Positions 55,983 to 64,000 of a stretch of 64,000 nucleotides of DNA are shown one piece after another (the first letter of the stretch is position 1; each line of letters starts with the position of its first letter). The notes below the pieces were generated by a model. The model ran no database searches, had not been told where the DNA came from, and saw only the letters and a program-made list of their open reading frames with translations. The translations under genes were made by a program, and so were the position numbers. Location: positions 1-64,000 of the forward strand of contig JAVBWI010000004.1 of assembly GCA_036677445.1 (NCBI GenBank). Direction: 5' to 3'. The stretch comes from JAVBWI01 sp036677445 (GTDB taxonomy: Bacteria; Bacillota; Clostridia; Christensenellales; CAG-138).

Positions 55983-56534
55983 TTACTTGGCATATACCTC
56001 CGGCTTGAGCACGCCCACATAAGGCAGATGCCTGTACCGGCCGACGTAATCCAGCCCGTAACCGACAACAAATTTATTGGGAATGATGAACCCGCAATAA
56101 TCCGGCGAGATATCGCATTCCCTGCGTTCAGGTTTATCCAGCAGGCAAACGATGCGCAGGCTCGCAGGGTTGCGGGACATCAGCAGATTCTTTAAGTGGT
56201 TGAGCGTCAGGCCGCTGTCCATGATATCCTCCACGATGAGCACGTGCTTTCCCGTTATGCTCACATCCAGATCCTTGGAAATACGGACGATACCGGATGT
56301 CTTAACTCCGTCGCCATAGCTGGAAATAGCCATAAAATCCATCTGGCACTGCACCGTAAGGCTGCGCGAAAGATCCGCAAAAAACATCACCGCGCCCTTT
56401 AATATGCAGAGCAGCACCACTTCCTTGCCCGCATAATACTTGGAAATGTCTTGCCCCATTTCCTTTACGCGAGCCTGGATGGCCTGCTCATCCAGCAATA
56501 TCTCCGCCATATCTTCATGAAATTGCACGCTCAT
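55983..56534 (-). CDS. hpt: Hypoxanthine phosphoribosyltransferase
   Basis: Hpt salvages hypoxanthine and guanine to IMP and GMP with PRPP. The 183-residue sequence has VVLLCILKGAVMFFADL, the flexible-loop SYG segment, the PRPP motif VLIVEDIMDSGLT and KFVVGYGLDY. AGGGGGAAAAACA precedes the ATG. The tilS-hpt-ftsH order is a familiar firmicute arrangement. Confidence 0.96.
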   Translation of the reverse strand: MSVQFHEDMAEILLDEQAIQARVKEMGQDISKYYAGKEVVLLCILKGAVMFFADLSRSLTVQCQMDFMAISSYGDGVKTSGIVRISKDLDVSITGKHVLIVEDIMDSGLTLNHLKNLLMSRNPASLRIVCLLDKPERRECDISPDYCGFIIPNKFVVGYGLDYVGRYRHLPYVGVLKPEVYAK

Positions 56535-56598
56535 TGTTTTTTCCCCCTATGTAATATGATGTATTTCCTGTCAGCAGATCATGTCTGCAAATATCCAT

Positions 56599-57963
56599 TC
56601 AATTTGGGAAATATTCCACACGTAAAATTTGCACCGTATCCTCACGCACACGCGCCTTATGCGAGATTGTGCCGCCGGGAAAGTAGAATACCTCCTGCCC
56701 GGCTGCCAAAAGCGGCCGCTCCCTTTGTGCACGCGGAAACTTTTTATCGATCAAGTATTCTTTGAATTTACGCGACCCTGCCGCACCCAGCGGCTGAAAG
56801 CGGTCGCCCGGTCTGCGCCTTCGCACAACGATGTCCTGCGGCAAACTGTCCGTATCCAAATATGCCACATTCGCGCCCTCATCGGTATGCCAGGTTTGTG
56901 AAAGCTGCGCGTAAAACCGTCCAGCCGGCGTTTTGGTCTCACCCGGCCATACCAAAGGCGTTTCGAACGCATCGGATAGTAGCTGATCCGGCCGCTCGAT
57001 AAAGAGCGCATCATAGCTGATCCGGGCCTGCATGCCGCGCGGGAGCGCCATATGTGCGCCCGTACGCGCATGAAGCAGCGCGCACACGCTCTGTACGCCA
57101 CCAAGCTGCATATCATAGAGCGCGCCCGCCCGCTCGAGCGCGATGCGTACGGCGCGGCTTTGTACGGGCTTTTCAAGCGACACAAGCTGTGCGCGCGCAT
57201 ATCCGCCATCCGGTAAAGCCGCTTGTTCCAACGCACGCTCCGCCTGTGCGTTCAGGTACGCCTCATCCTCATGCAGCAGCCCCGCCATGCGGCACAACCC
57301 TTCCGTAATGGAGGGATTGTATTCCCGCTTTAGCTGCGGCAACAGCGTAAGACGTATACGGTTGCGCAGGCAGCCCGGCTCAAGATTGGTCTCGTCCGTA
57401 CGGTACGAGAGCCCTTCCTGCGCAATATAAGCCAGTATCTCCTGGCGGGTGGTGGTTAAAAAGGGACGAAGCACGTCCCCTGCGCAAACCTGCATACCGC
57501 AAAGCCCGGCAAGTCCGCTGCCCCGCAACATATGCAGCAGCACGGTTTCCGCCTGATCGTCCATATGATGGGCGGTCACAAGAAAATGCGCGCCGCAGTT
57601 TTCCTTCGCGCGCCGTAAAAAGGCGTATCGCGCGCTGCGCGCTGCCTCCTCGAGCGTCATGCCTTCCGTTCTGCGCAAGGCCTGTACATCGGCGCATTCC
57701 TCAAACAGCGGCACGTCCCACGAGGCGCACAACAAACGGACGAATGCCGCATCCGCATCCGCCTGTTCCGCACGAATCCCGTGGTTCATGTGTGCGGCGT
57801 ATAGTCCGCCCACAGCACCCAGCTGCTTTAGGCAGCGCAATACATGAAGCAACGCCACTGAATCCGGCCCGCCGGAAACGCCCGCAAGCAGCCAGGAACC
57901 CTGGGCGACGCCATGTGCCCGCAAAAGCGCCGCAACCCGTTGAACGCAAGTTTCCTGACCCAT
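56599..57963 (-). CDS. tilS: tRNA(Ile)-lysidine synthetase
   Basis: TilS changes the wobble cytidine of the CAU-anticodon tRNA-Ile to lysidine so that it reads AUA. The 454-residue protein has the PP-loop motif GVSGGPDSVALL (about 29-40), THHMDDQAETVLLHMLRGSG, and a C-terminal domain with RRRRPGDRFQPLGA and KEYLIDKKFPRAQR. The ATG at 57963 lacks a clear ribosome site, though the length is normal. It is upstream of hpt with a 64-bp gap. Confidence 0.95.
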   Translation of the reverse strand: MGQETCVQRVAALLRAHGVAQGSWLLAGVSGGPDSVALLHVLRCLKQLGAVGGLYAAHMNHGIRAEQADADAAFVRLLCASWDVPLFEECADVQALRRTEGMTLEEAARSARYAFLRRAKENCGAHFLVTAHHMDDQAETVLLHMLRGSGLAGLCGMQVCAGDVLRPFLTTTRQEILAYIAQEGLSYRTDETNLEPGCLRNRIRLTLLPQLKREYNPSITEGLCRMAGLLHEDEAYLNAQAERALEQAALPDGGYARAQLVSLEKPVQSRAVRIALERAGALYDMQLGGVQSVCALLHARTGAHMALPRGMQARISYDALFIERPDQLLSDAFETPLVWPGETKTPAGRFYAQLSQTWHTDEGANVAYLDTDSLPQDIVVRRRRPGDRFQPLGAAGSRKFKEYLIDKKFPRAQRERPLLAAGQEVFYFPGGTISHKARVREDTVQILRVEYFPN

Positions 57964-58062
57964 ATAAAAATAATGATATACGTTTGGACCCCATTTGACA
58001 AGTCTTGTGTTTCCATTTGCCGTGCCATTTGCCGTGCATGTGTTTGGGCCGCCGTGACTCGC

Positions 58063-58944
58063 TCAGTTTTTGAGTACCTTTTGCATGAACGCCGCGGTAG
58101 AGATGCCGCTTGGCCGGTTATAGCGCCCCAAGCGGACCAGGCTCGCCGGATTGCGCTCGATATAATTCATGCGCTCACGGCATGTCATCGTAACGGCAAA
58201 GCCCATTTTGCGCAGTACCGCCTCGCTCTCCTCATCCCATTGTCCAAACGGATATGCGAACGTAATTGGCACAATGCCGCAATGCATGGCAAGCGTCTCC
58301 TGAAACTTGCTGATATCCTCCGTTAGTACGGCCTCGTGCGCGGCCGCGCTTTCACCCGGTTTCCGTATTACCCCCTCGCGGCCGTTTTCAGCCGTATGCA
58401 GTCCATAAGAATGGCTGCCGATCTCCACATGACCCGAAGCCGCAAGCGTACATACATCCTCCCATATCAGATGCGCATAGGAAGGGTTTTGGTCCATGAT
58501 GCTTGTGGCTTTTTCGGTATAGCTGCCTACAATAGAGACAACCGCCTTCATATCCAACCGCTTCAATATTGGAAGCACATAGACAAGGTTGTTGTAATAG
58601 CCGTCGTCGAATGTAAGCATCACCGGTCTTTCCGGCAGATCGCACTCCCCGCCCACATAGTTTTCCAGCTCCGACGGCAAAACGGTGGTGTATCCGTTCT
58701 TTTTCAGATATAAAAGATCCTCCTCAAGCTGCGCGGGCGTGACGACGTACTGGCCTGAACGCTGGGGGTCCCGCAGCACGCTGTGGTACATGATCACCGG
58801 CAGAGGCACGCCGGGCTGTGCATCGGCGCGCATGGTTTCTACCGCTCCGCCTTCACGGAACAACAATACCATTACGGTCATTGCGCACAGCAGCAGGCCA
58901 ATGCCCAGAACGCGCCGCTTCAGAAGTAGCATCGCCCTGTTCAT
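58063..58944 (-). CDS. Polysaccharide deacetylase (NodB homology domain)
   Basis: This 293-residue protein has an N-terminal signal anchor (about 9-27) and a carbohydrate esterase 4 domain: MLTFDDGYYNN supplies the catalytic aspartates, EIGSHSYGLH the metal-binding histidines, and ITFAYPFGQWDEE matches a later motif. It probably acts outside the cell on peptidoglycan or another polysaccharide. The start overlaps the M23 peptidase stop (ATGA), so the two wall-active enzymes are translationally coupled. Confidence 0.92.
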   Translation of the reverse strand: MNRAMLLLKRRVLGIGLLLCAMTVMVLLFREGGAVETMRADAQPGVPLPVIMYHSVLRDPQRSGQYVVTPAQLEEDLLYLKKNGYTTVLPSELENYVGGECDLPERPVMLTFDDGYYNNLVYVLPILKRLDMKAVVSIVGSYTEKATSIMDQNPSYAHLIWEDVCTLAASGHVEIGSHSYGLHTAENGREGVIRKPGESAAAHEAVLTEDISKFQETLAMHCGIVPITFAYPFGQWDEESEAVLRKMGFAVTMTCRERMNYIERNPASLVRLGRYNRPSGISTAAFMQKVLKN

Positions 58945-60023
58945 TCTTCGCCCGCTCCCCGTGTCAGGCCGTCGGCGCGCATATACTCGCCGGTACCTTC
59001 CACTTTCTTTACGGGCATACGGTTGCGCTCAAGCAAGCGGACGATATTGTACACGTCTATCCAAATCTGATTCACGCCGTCGACCTGGCTTTCGTCAAAT
59101 ATCAGCTGAAGTCCGAAATGCAGGTGCGGCACCTTGATGTTGTTGACATTTTCCTTGGTGCTGTAGCCGGTCATGCCCATGTAGCCGATCACGTCGCCCG
59201 CGCTGACGATGTCACCCTCCTGCAATGACTTCACATACGGGTGATCCTTGCGCATATGCGCATAATAATAGTAACGCAGGCCGTCGTGGCTGCGTATTCC
59301 CACGCGCCAGCCGCCATACTGGTTCCAGCCCAGCGCCTGCACCACGCCGCCTTCCACCGCGATAATGGGCGCGCCGACGGCGCCCAAGAGATCATTACCC
59401 AGATGCAGCCGCTTGTACCCATAGGTACGCGGATTGCCAAAATCATCGTAATGACCAAATCCGAATTCGCGCGCAATGGGAGAATACACCTTGAGCCCGT
59501 ACTGCATCTCGGTCCCCCCGCCTTTGGCCGCGACTTCATGCTCGCCCACAAAGCCGCCCAACACAGCAGAATATGCCTCAGTATAATAGGTATAGTAGCG
59601 CATGCCGTCCGTGATTTCTTCCAGCCGTTCCCCCGCCTGCAGGCGCTTGACAAGCTTATCCATATTCTCGCTGCGCTTACCCGCCTTGAACACGCCGCCG
59701 TTCTTCGCCGCCGTATAGGCCAGCAGCTCAATCCAGCACAGCTTTACGCCGCTCTCTTCGTTATGCGATTTGAGATCGTATTGCAGCGCCTGTTCCAGCA
59801 CTTCCAGAGGTACGTTGAAATCCACCCAATGGATATAGTCTTCTTCATTGCTCTGTTCCTCTTCCCCGCCGGAGGAGGTGGAAACCTCGCTCGTACCTGC
59901 CTCGGGCTGTAACAGAAGGAAATATGCGCACGCAGCGCAGCACATAATCGCGCCCAAAAAGAGCAGAATGCGCTTTGGCAGATTTCGATGTTTTTCTTTC
60001 GCCTTCCATTTTTGAAATAACAA
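58941..60023 (-). CDS. M23-family (LytM-type) metallopeptidase
   Basis: This 360-residue protein has a membrane anchor (about 18-37), an acidic serine-rich linker, a helical domain and then an M23 peptidase domain with the zinc ligands in RLHLGNDLLG (His and Asp) and VPHLHFGLQ (second histidine pair). It would cut or bind peptidoglycan crosslinks at the cell surface. The start is taken as TTG with a G-rich stretch upstream; this is uncertain by some codons. It forms a coupled pair with the deacetylase. Confidence 0.9.
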   Translation of the reverse strand: MLFQKWKAKEKHRNLPKRILLFLGAIMCCAACAYFLLLQPEAGTSEVSTSSGGEEEQSNEEDYIHWVDFNVPLEVLEQALQYDLKSHNEESGVKLCWIELLAYTAAKNGGVFKAGKRSENMDKLVKRLQAGERLEEITDGMRYYTYYTEAYSAVLGGFVGEHEVAAKGGGTEMQYGLKVYSPIAREFGFGHYDDFGNPRTYGYKRLHLGNDLLGAVGAPIIAVEGGVVQALGWNQYGGWRVGIRSHDGLRYYYYAHMRKDHPYVKSLQEGDIVSAGDVIGYMGMTGYSTKENVNNIKVPHLHFGLQLIFDESQVDGVNQIWIDVYNIVRLLERNRMPVKKVEGTGEYMRADGLTRGAGEE

Positions 60024-60156
60024 AAAAACACCCGCCCCCTTATACTCCTACATGGAACATATGAAGCGGATGGCTCGCGCATGTACATTTTGACGTTTTA
60101 CGTTTTACCGTTATGACCGGCCCACTTACATGTTCTCGCTCTTTTGTTTTTTTCGA

Positions 60157-60252
60157 TCATGTAAGCGCAATGGAGGCGATCAAAACCCCTATGAATCCCA
60201 GTGCCAGCAACAGTGCAATCAGGCCGCATATAACCCTTGTGCTTTTTTTCAT
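60157..60252 (-). CDS. 31-residue membrane protein
   Basis: ATG at 60252 opens a 31-codon frame reading MKKSTRVICGLIALLLALGF, then IGVLIASIALT and a stop. GAAGGAG lies seven bases upstream, an ideal ribosome site. Two or three basic residues followed by one hydrophobic helix suggest a small inner-membrane protein. It sits between the beta-helix lipoprotein gene and the M23 peptidase on the same strand. Function unknown. Confidence 0.75.
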   Translation of the reverse strand: MKKSTRVICGLIALLLALGFIGVLIASIALT

Positions 60253-60292
60253 GATTCTGCTCCTTCGTTCCGTTCTCATTAATAGCGTGTCA

Positions 60293-61159
60293 TTATAAGA
60301 ACGCAATTACCCCTTTGCCCGCTTCCACGCGCACTTCGGGCCGGCAAAAGCCATTTAGCGTCACATCTTCATATTGCTCCACTACAAACAAGCCTACCCC
60401 GTTTGTACCGCCTTCGGCTTCCAGCGCAGCATCCGGAGCGGCCTGCAGCATGCCTGCTTTGGCGGCGTTGTGGTCCCCCATATTGGAAACCCGCAAAACA
60501 GCATTGCCGCGCAGAATCAGCGTGCCGTCGGTTTTTACCGCGTTGTCTCCATAAGCCATGCAGGCCGACTGCGCACCCGCCTGCAGCACAAAATTCCCCC
60601 TGCCGGTATTGACGGCATATGCCGCCGCTTCCACCGTAAGGCTGCTGCCCTGCCCAAGCTCCAACCCGGCGCAAAGCAGCCCGGAGCCTTCTTCCGCCTG
60701 CAGCGTTAGGGCGCTGCCGGCCGTAACCGTAACTGCGCCGGTCGCCTGTACGGCATTACCCTGCGCGGTAATGGCGCAGCCTGCGCCTGTGATGCTGCCG
60801 CCGCCCAACAGGCCGAGTCCGGTCTGCCCGGCTTTGATATTAATATCCGTAAGTTTGATGGCACAGCCGTCGTCCAGCCGGATGACGCAGGGCGCATTGC
60901 CGGATACTGTATAGCCGCCGCCGATAAGCTCCACTTCGCCGCGGGCGGCAGTGACCTTAAGCATGGTATCTCCCATGTCAATATCCGCGGCAAGCTGTGC
61001 GGATGCGGAGCCGGATTCGAAAAAATCCTCCAGCTCGCGCGCCGTAGTAATATTCACATATTGATTGGTTGATAGCGTGTCTTCCTGGCCACCGCGGTCC
61101 GCGGCGCAGCCCGCCAGCAGCGCAGCGCAGAAAAAGCACAGTACCGCAAGACGCTTCAT
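60293..61159 (-). CDS. Lipoprotein with right-handed beta-helix-like repeats
   Basis: This 288-residue protein starts with a lipoprotein signal (MKRLAVLCFFCAALLAGC, lipobox LAGC) and would be lipid-anchored outside the membrane. The body is a series of short beta-strand repeats (GGGYTVSG, GAGCAITAQGNAVQATG, GLELGQGSSLTVEAAAYAV) of the carbohydrate-binding or pectate-lyase-like beta-helix type. No catalytic residues are evident. GAGGGA precedes the ATG at 61159; longer in-frame starts lack support. Composition resembles short stretches of the giant adhesin but no close repeat is shared. Confidence 0.8.
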   Translation of the reverse strand: MKRLAVLCFFCAALLAGCAADRGGQEDTLSTNQYVNITTARELEDFFESGSASAQLAADIDMGDTMLKVTAARGEVELIGGGYTVSGNAPCVIRLDDGCAIKLTDINIKAGQTGLGLLGGGSITGAGCAITAQGNAVQATGAVTVTAGSALTLQAEEGSGLLCAGLELGQGSSLTVEAAAYAVNTGRGNFVLQAGAQSACMAYGDNAVKTDGTLILRGNAVLRVSNMGDHNAAKAGMLQAAPDAALEAEGGTNGVGLFVVEQYEDVTLNGFCRPEVRVEAGKGVIAFL

Positions 61160-61309
61160 GGCTGAATCCCTCATTTTCATATTGCAATCATTGTACCACA
61201 GCCTGCCATCCCACGCCACAGGCTCACTTGCAAATAAAATGCCGCACCAATGCGGCAAAAATTGAATGTTCGGTTTTATAAGCACATGTTTGAAGGGATA
61301 TGCCGCCTA

Positions 61310-61338
61310 TTGACATCGGTAATAGTATACGATATGCT
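61310..61338 (+). promoter_or_regulatory. Promoter of the FAD oxidoreductase gene
   Basis: A consensus -35 TTGACA (61310-61315) and -10 TATGCT (61333-61338) are 17 bp apart, about 50 bp before the ATG. Confidence 0.85.
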
Positions 61339-61388
61339 GTTGGATGGTCAGGTAAAATGACCGAATCGGTACCAGGAGGGTGTAAAAC

Positions 61389-62798
61389 ATGCCGGAACGT
61401 TATGATGTAGTGATCGTCGGCGCCGGTCCTGCCGGAATATTCGCCGCGTTAGAGTTGACGAAGGTAAAACCAGGCGTGAATGTTCTGCTGGTGGACCAGG
61501 GGCGCAGCCTGCAGCATCGCAATTGTCCAGCCCGCATCACGGGCAAATGCATCAATTGCAAGCCCTGCGCCATTATCAGCGGCTGGGCCGGGGCCGGTGC
61601 ATTTTCCGACGGCAAGCTCTCTTTATCACACGAGGTCGGCGGCAACATTACGGATTATATGCCCGCGCATGAAGCGCAGGCGCTGATCGATTATGCCGAC
61701 AGCGTCTATACGCATTTCGGCGCGCCGGAGACCGTGCATGGCCGCAATAACCCCAAGGTCAGCGAGATCGCCTATGAAGCGAGCCGCCACAATATCCATC
61801 TGGTGCGCTGCCCCGTACGGCACATGGGTACGGAGTATTCCGCCTCTACGCTGGAGCACATGTATGACGCATTGATAGAAACGCCGGGCTTCACATTTAT
61901 GGAGCGTACCACAGCGAAAGAGATATTGCTCGAAAACGGCAAAACCACCGGCGTGGTGCTGCAAACCGCGGAGGGAAAAAGCTTAACCATACACGCGCCT
62001 TATGTGGTGCTGGCCCCGGGCCGCGGCGGCGCCGAATGGCTGGCGCAGGAAGCGGCGCGCCTTGGCATTGAAACGCGCAACAATGAGGTGGATATCGGCG
62101 TGCGTGTGGAAGTGCCCAACTCCATTATGGATCATCTTACCCAGGAGCTGTACGAAGCCAAACTGGTATATTATTCGGATACCTTTGAAAACCGCGTACG
62201 TACCTTCTGCATGAATCCCGGCGGCATCGTCAGCGAAGAGCATTACGAGGGCGGCATCGCCGTCGTCAACGGCCACAGTTACCACGAGCAGGACCGGCGC
62301 ACCCAGAACACCAACTTCGCCATGCTGGTCTCCACACGCTTCACGCAGCCGTTCAACCAGCCCATCCGCTATGGCAATTATATCGCCCAGCTGGGCAATA
62401 TGCTGACCGGCGGCGGCATTATGGTGCAGCGCCTGGGAGATCTTTTGCAGGGACGCAGGACAGACCTCTCCCGCCTGAAAAAATCCACGACGATCCCGAC
62501 GCTGGTCACAGCCGTACCGGGCGACCTTTCCTTTGTGCTACCGCACCGGCATTTGACCAGCATCATCGAAGCGCTGCGCGCTTTTAACAACATCGCGCCG
62601 GGACTCTATTCCAAGAATACCTTGCTTTACGGCGTGGAAGTCAAGTTCTATTCTTCCAAGCTGACGGTGGACAACCGCTTCCAGACGGATATTCCCGGCC
62701 TATATGCGATCGGCGACGGCGCGGGTATCACGCGTGGGCTGATGCAGGCGAGTGTGACCGGTATCGTGGTAGCGCGGGATATATCAAATCAGGGCTGA
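61389..62798 (+). CDS. NAD(P)/FAD-dependent oxidoreductase (COG2509-like)
   Basis: This 469-residue flavoprotein has a Rossmann FAD site VVIVGAGPAGIFAALEL and the family signature CPARITGKCINCKPC, followed by GAGAFSDGKL. The four cysteines (spacing C-x7-C-x2-C-x2-C) could form a metal or disulfide site. The C-terminal AIGDGAGITRGLMQAS closes the FAD fold. AGGAGGG precedes the ATG. It is monocistronic, ahead of a hairpin. Substrate unknown. Confidence 0.9.
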   Translation: MPERYDVVIVGAGPAGIFAALELTKVKPGVNVLLVDQGRSLQHRNCPARITGKCINCKPCAIISGWAGAGAFSDGKLSLSHEVGGNITDYMPAHEAQALIDYADSVYTHFGAPETVHGRNNPKVSEIAYEASRHNIHLVRCPVRHMGTEYSASTLEHMYDALIETPGFTFMERTTAKEILLENGKTTGVVLQTAEGKSLTIHAPYVVLAPGRGGAEWLAQEAARLGIETRNNEVDIGVRVEVPNSIMDHLTQELYEAKLVYYSDTFENRVRTFCMNPGGIVSEEHYEGGIAVVNGHSYHEQDRRTQNTNFAMLVSTRFTQPFNQPIRYGNYIAQLGNMLTGGGIMVQRLGDLLQGRRTDLSRLKKSTTIPTLVTAVPGDLSFVLPHRHLTSIIEALRAFNNIAPGLYSKNTLLYGVEVKFYSSKLTVDNRFQTDIPGLYAIGDGAGITRGLMQASVTGIVVARDISNQG

Positions 62799-62815
62799 GC
62801 AAAACCATACACAGG

Positions 62816-62850
62816 CAATGAGCCGCAGCTAAAAAAGCTGCGGCTCATTG
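62816..62850 (+). terminator. Hairpin downstream of the FAD oxidoreductase
   Basis: A perfect inverted repeat of about 15 bp (AATGAGCCGCAGCT with its complement) has a short A-rich loop and lies 17 bp after the stop. The following TGCTAAAATC is not a good T run, but the stem strength and position suggest a terminator. Confidence 0.65.
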
Positions 62851-63129
62851 CTAAAATCGCGAGTTCCCTAAACCTTCGATTTCGTCGTATGCCACCGGCA
62901 CCTGCCAAATACCGATGCATTTCTTCAAACATACTATAACCGGTTATCATGTCCATTGCATGAATGACATGTGAAATTCGTGTGAATAGTGCGTAAAATA
63001 AGAAATGATTTCCAGTTCATGATAAAAAACCAGTAAAACGAGCAAAACGTAATACCATTCGGGGATATGTCCCTTGCCCGCAATAGGGCGCTAATGGACA
63101 AACCATACGATTGATACGTTACATTTCAT
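62851..63129. other. Gene-free region with inverted repeats upstream of the MFS gene
   Basis: No gene is seen. It holds a perfect 12-bp palindrome ATAACCGGTTAT (62936-62947) and a nearby CATGTC/GACATG inverted repeat (62948-62971), both possible operator sites, and an AT-rich tract leading to the promoter. Confidence 0.45.
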
Positions 63130-63159
63130 TTGTCATACAACACAATTGTACTGTAATAT
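63130..63159 (+). promoter_or_regulatory. Promoter of the leader peptide/MFS transporter
   Basis: -35 TTGTCA (63130-63135) and -10 TAATAT (63154-63159) are 18 bp apart; the start would be about 50 bases before the leader-peptide ATG. Confidence 0.7.
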
Positions 63160-63214
63160 ATGAATGAAATCCTGTTTTTTCATGGCAGATTATTCAAGAA
63201 AGGAGGAATGGATT

Positions 63215-63259
63215 ATGAAGAACAGCTTAAACAGCGTAAGGAGGGTTCCCCTCTACTAA
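63215..63259 (+). CDS. 14-residue leader peptide upstream of the MFS transporter
   Basis: A perfect AGGAGG (ideal spacing) precedes ATG at 63215, opening a 14-codon frame MKNSLNSVRRVPLY followed by a stop 14 bases before the transporter ATG. CCTC at the end of this frame can pair with GAGG of the next ribosome site, so translation or stalling here could expose or hide the transporter start. This is the usual logic of antibiotic-induced attenuators; the inducer is unknown. Confidence 0.55.
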   Translation: MKNSLNSVRRVPLY

Positions 63260-63273
63260 GTACGGAGGAAATC

Positions 63274-64000
63274 ATGAAACAGAGAAAAACGTTCATAGGA
63301 TTAAACGTATCTGTATTTTCGATGATGTTGGGAGTCGGCATGATCATGTCGCTGTTGCCCAATAAAGTCATGGGGCTCACCGGGTCAAGCACAGCGGTCG
63401 GTTATATAGCGTCGGCATTTGCACTTTCCTATATCGTGTTGCAGGTGCCTATCGGAAATCTTTCCGACAAGTTTGGAATTAAGCAATTCTTAGTCGCCGG
63501 TTATCTATTGTGCGCGTTCACCGGATTGCTGTACTATTTTTCGAACAGCGCAGAACTGATATTTATCGGCCGAATTTTCCAGGGTGCCGGTGAAGTACCT
63601 ATCTGGGCCCTGGCGCCTGCATTGTTGTCCATCCAATACCCAAATGCAAAAGGAAAGGCTATGGGCATATATAATGCAGTGATGCATGCCGGGCTTACTT
63701 TAGGCCCGATATTGGGGATTTTCGTGCTCAAATTCTGGACAAATAATCTGACGTTCTTATTCTATTCCGCTGCGTGCCTATTGGGGGCGATCATCACATA
63801 TTTCTATGTTGAAAACGCGGATAAACAGAAAGACGCAGGAGCCATAAACATCAAAAACATATTGGCATTAGTGGCAAACAGGACTATTCTCGTGGCGCTT
63901 ATGGGTATCATGCTGTATGGCGCGGGATACGGATTGTTTCTTACGATTGTCCCGGCATTTTTATCAAGCATAAAAGGCTACAGTCAGACATCCGTACAAT
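63274..64000 (+). CDS. MFS transporter, N-terminal part (truncated by window end)
   Basis: The frame starts MKQRKTFIGLNVSVFSMMLG behind GGAGGAAATC and runs off the window after about 242 codons. It shows at least six hydrophobic helices and the MFS motif A-like loop GNLSDKFGIKQ between helices 2 and 3. GRIFQGAGEVPIWALAPAL fits helix 4, and GIYNAVMHAGLTLGPILG in helix 5 resembles the motif C of drug-proton antiporters. The substrate is unknown; the attenuator-like leader points towards a drug-exporter role. Confidence 0.88.
   Translation, partial: MKQRKTFIGLNVSVFSMMLGVGMIMSLLPNKVMGLTGSSTAVGYIASAFALSYIVLQVPIGNLSDKFGIKQFLVAGYLLCAFTGLLYYFSNSAELIFIGRIFQGAGEVPIWALAPALLSIQYPNAKGKAMGIYNAVMHAGLTLGPILGIFVLKFWTNNLTFLFYSAACLLGAIITYFYVENADKQKDAGAINIKNILALVANRTILVALMGIMLYGAGYGLFLTIVPAFLSSIKGYSQTSVQ

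Noticed and set aside
58014..58037. A 12-bp direct repeat (CATTTGCCGTGC twice) between tilS and the deacetylase gene
   Set aside because: Too short and only two copies; no function can be supported.

Overview
The window looks like a chromosomal segment of a Gram-positive, clostridia-like bacterium. The evidence is a tRNA gene with encoded CCA, strong AGGAGG-type ribosome sites with frequent TTG and GTG starts, a class I cyclic-di-GMP riboswitch, a sortase-type C-terminal signal on a giant surface protein, and a tilS-hpt-ftsH gene order. No genus can be named from the sequence. Most genes lie on the minus strand.

Left part (1-12450): tRNA-Ala(CGC) with its own promoter and terminator. Next is a cellulose-synthase-like GT2 enzyme with a C-terminal PilZ domain, preceded by a c-di-GMP-I riboswitch and an intrinsic terminator, so c-di-GMP probably acts on both the mRNA and the enzyme. 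A long minus-strand operon follows from a clear promoter at 11.4 kb: queA, tgt, tsaE, tsaB, rimI, an alpha/beta hydrolase, a membrane-anchored MurF-like ligase, a Ddl-type ligase and a SEC-C protein. It combines tRNA modification (queuosine, t6A) with cell-wall precursor ligases.

Polyamine part (11522-19640): an arginine-deiminase-family enzyme, a small plus-strand gene, and a six-gene operon speD-speA-speE-speB-CASDH-nspC. The operon encodes arginine to agmatine to putrescine and both known routes from putrescine to spermidine (aminopropyl transfer and carboxyspermidine). speD is preceded by a leader of about 430 nt with a near-consensus promoter, several stems including an 11-bp long-range helix, and a terminator hairpin. 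This matches no riboswitch I know and is the best candidate here for an undescribed regulatory system.

Centre (19882-48132): one uninterrupted 26.8-kb reading frame, 42% of the window, for an 8,941-residue secreted repeat adhesin. It has a signal peptide, RTX-like nonapeptides, eight InlB-B-like domains, many beta-helix repeats, a roughly 225-residue tandem array, an amphipathic helical insertion, an alanine-rich coiled coil and an IPRTG wall-sorting signal. A membrane-anchored TPR protein lies directly upstream on the same strand behind a promoter with a palindromic spacer.

Right part (48412-64000): plus-strand SDR, DUF3788 and HEAT-like genes; then minus-strand HAD phosphatase, PRPP synthetase-like, PHP phosphoesterase, FlK-like thioesterase, ftsH, hpt, tilS, a polysaccharide deacetylase, an M23 peptidase, a 31-residue membrane protein and a beta-helix lipoprotein. 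It ends with a plus-strand FAD oxidoreductase and a truncated MFS transporter behind a 14-codon leader peptide suggestive of translation attenuation. No IS element, prophage, CRISPR array or rRNA was seen.
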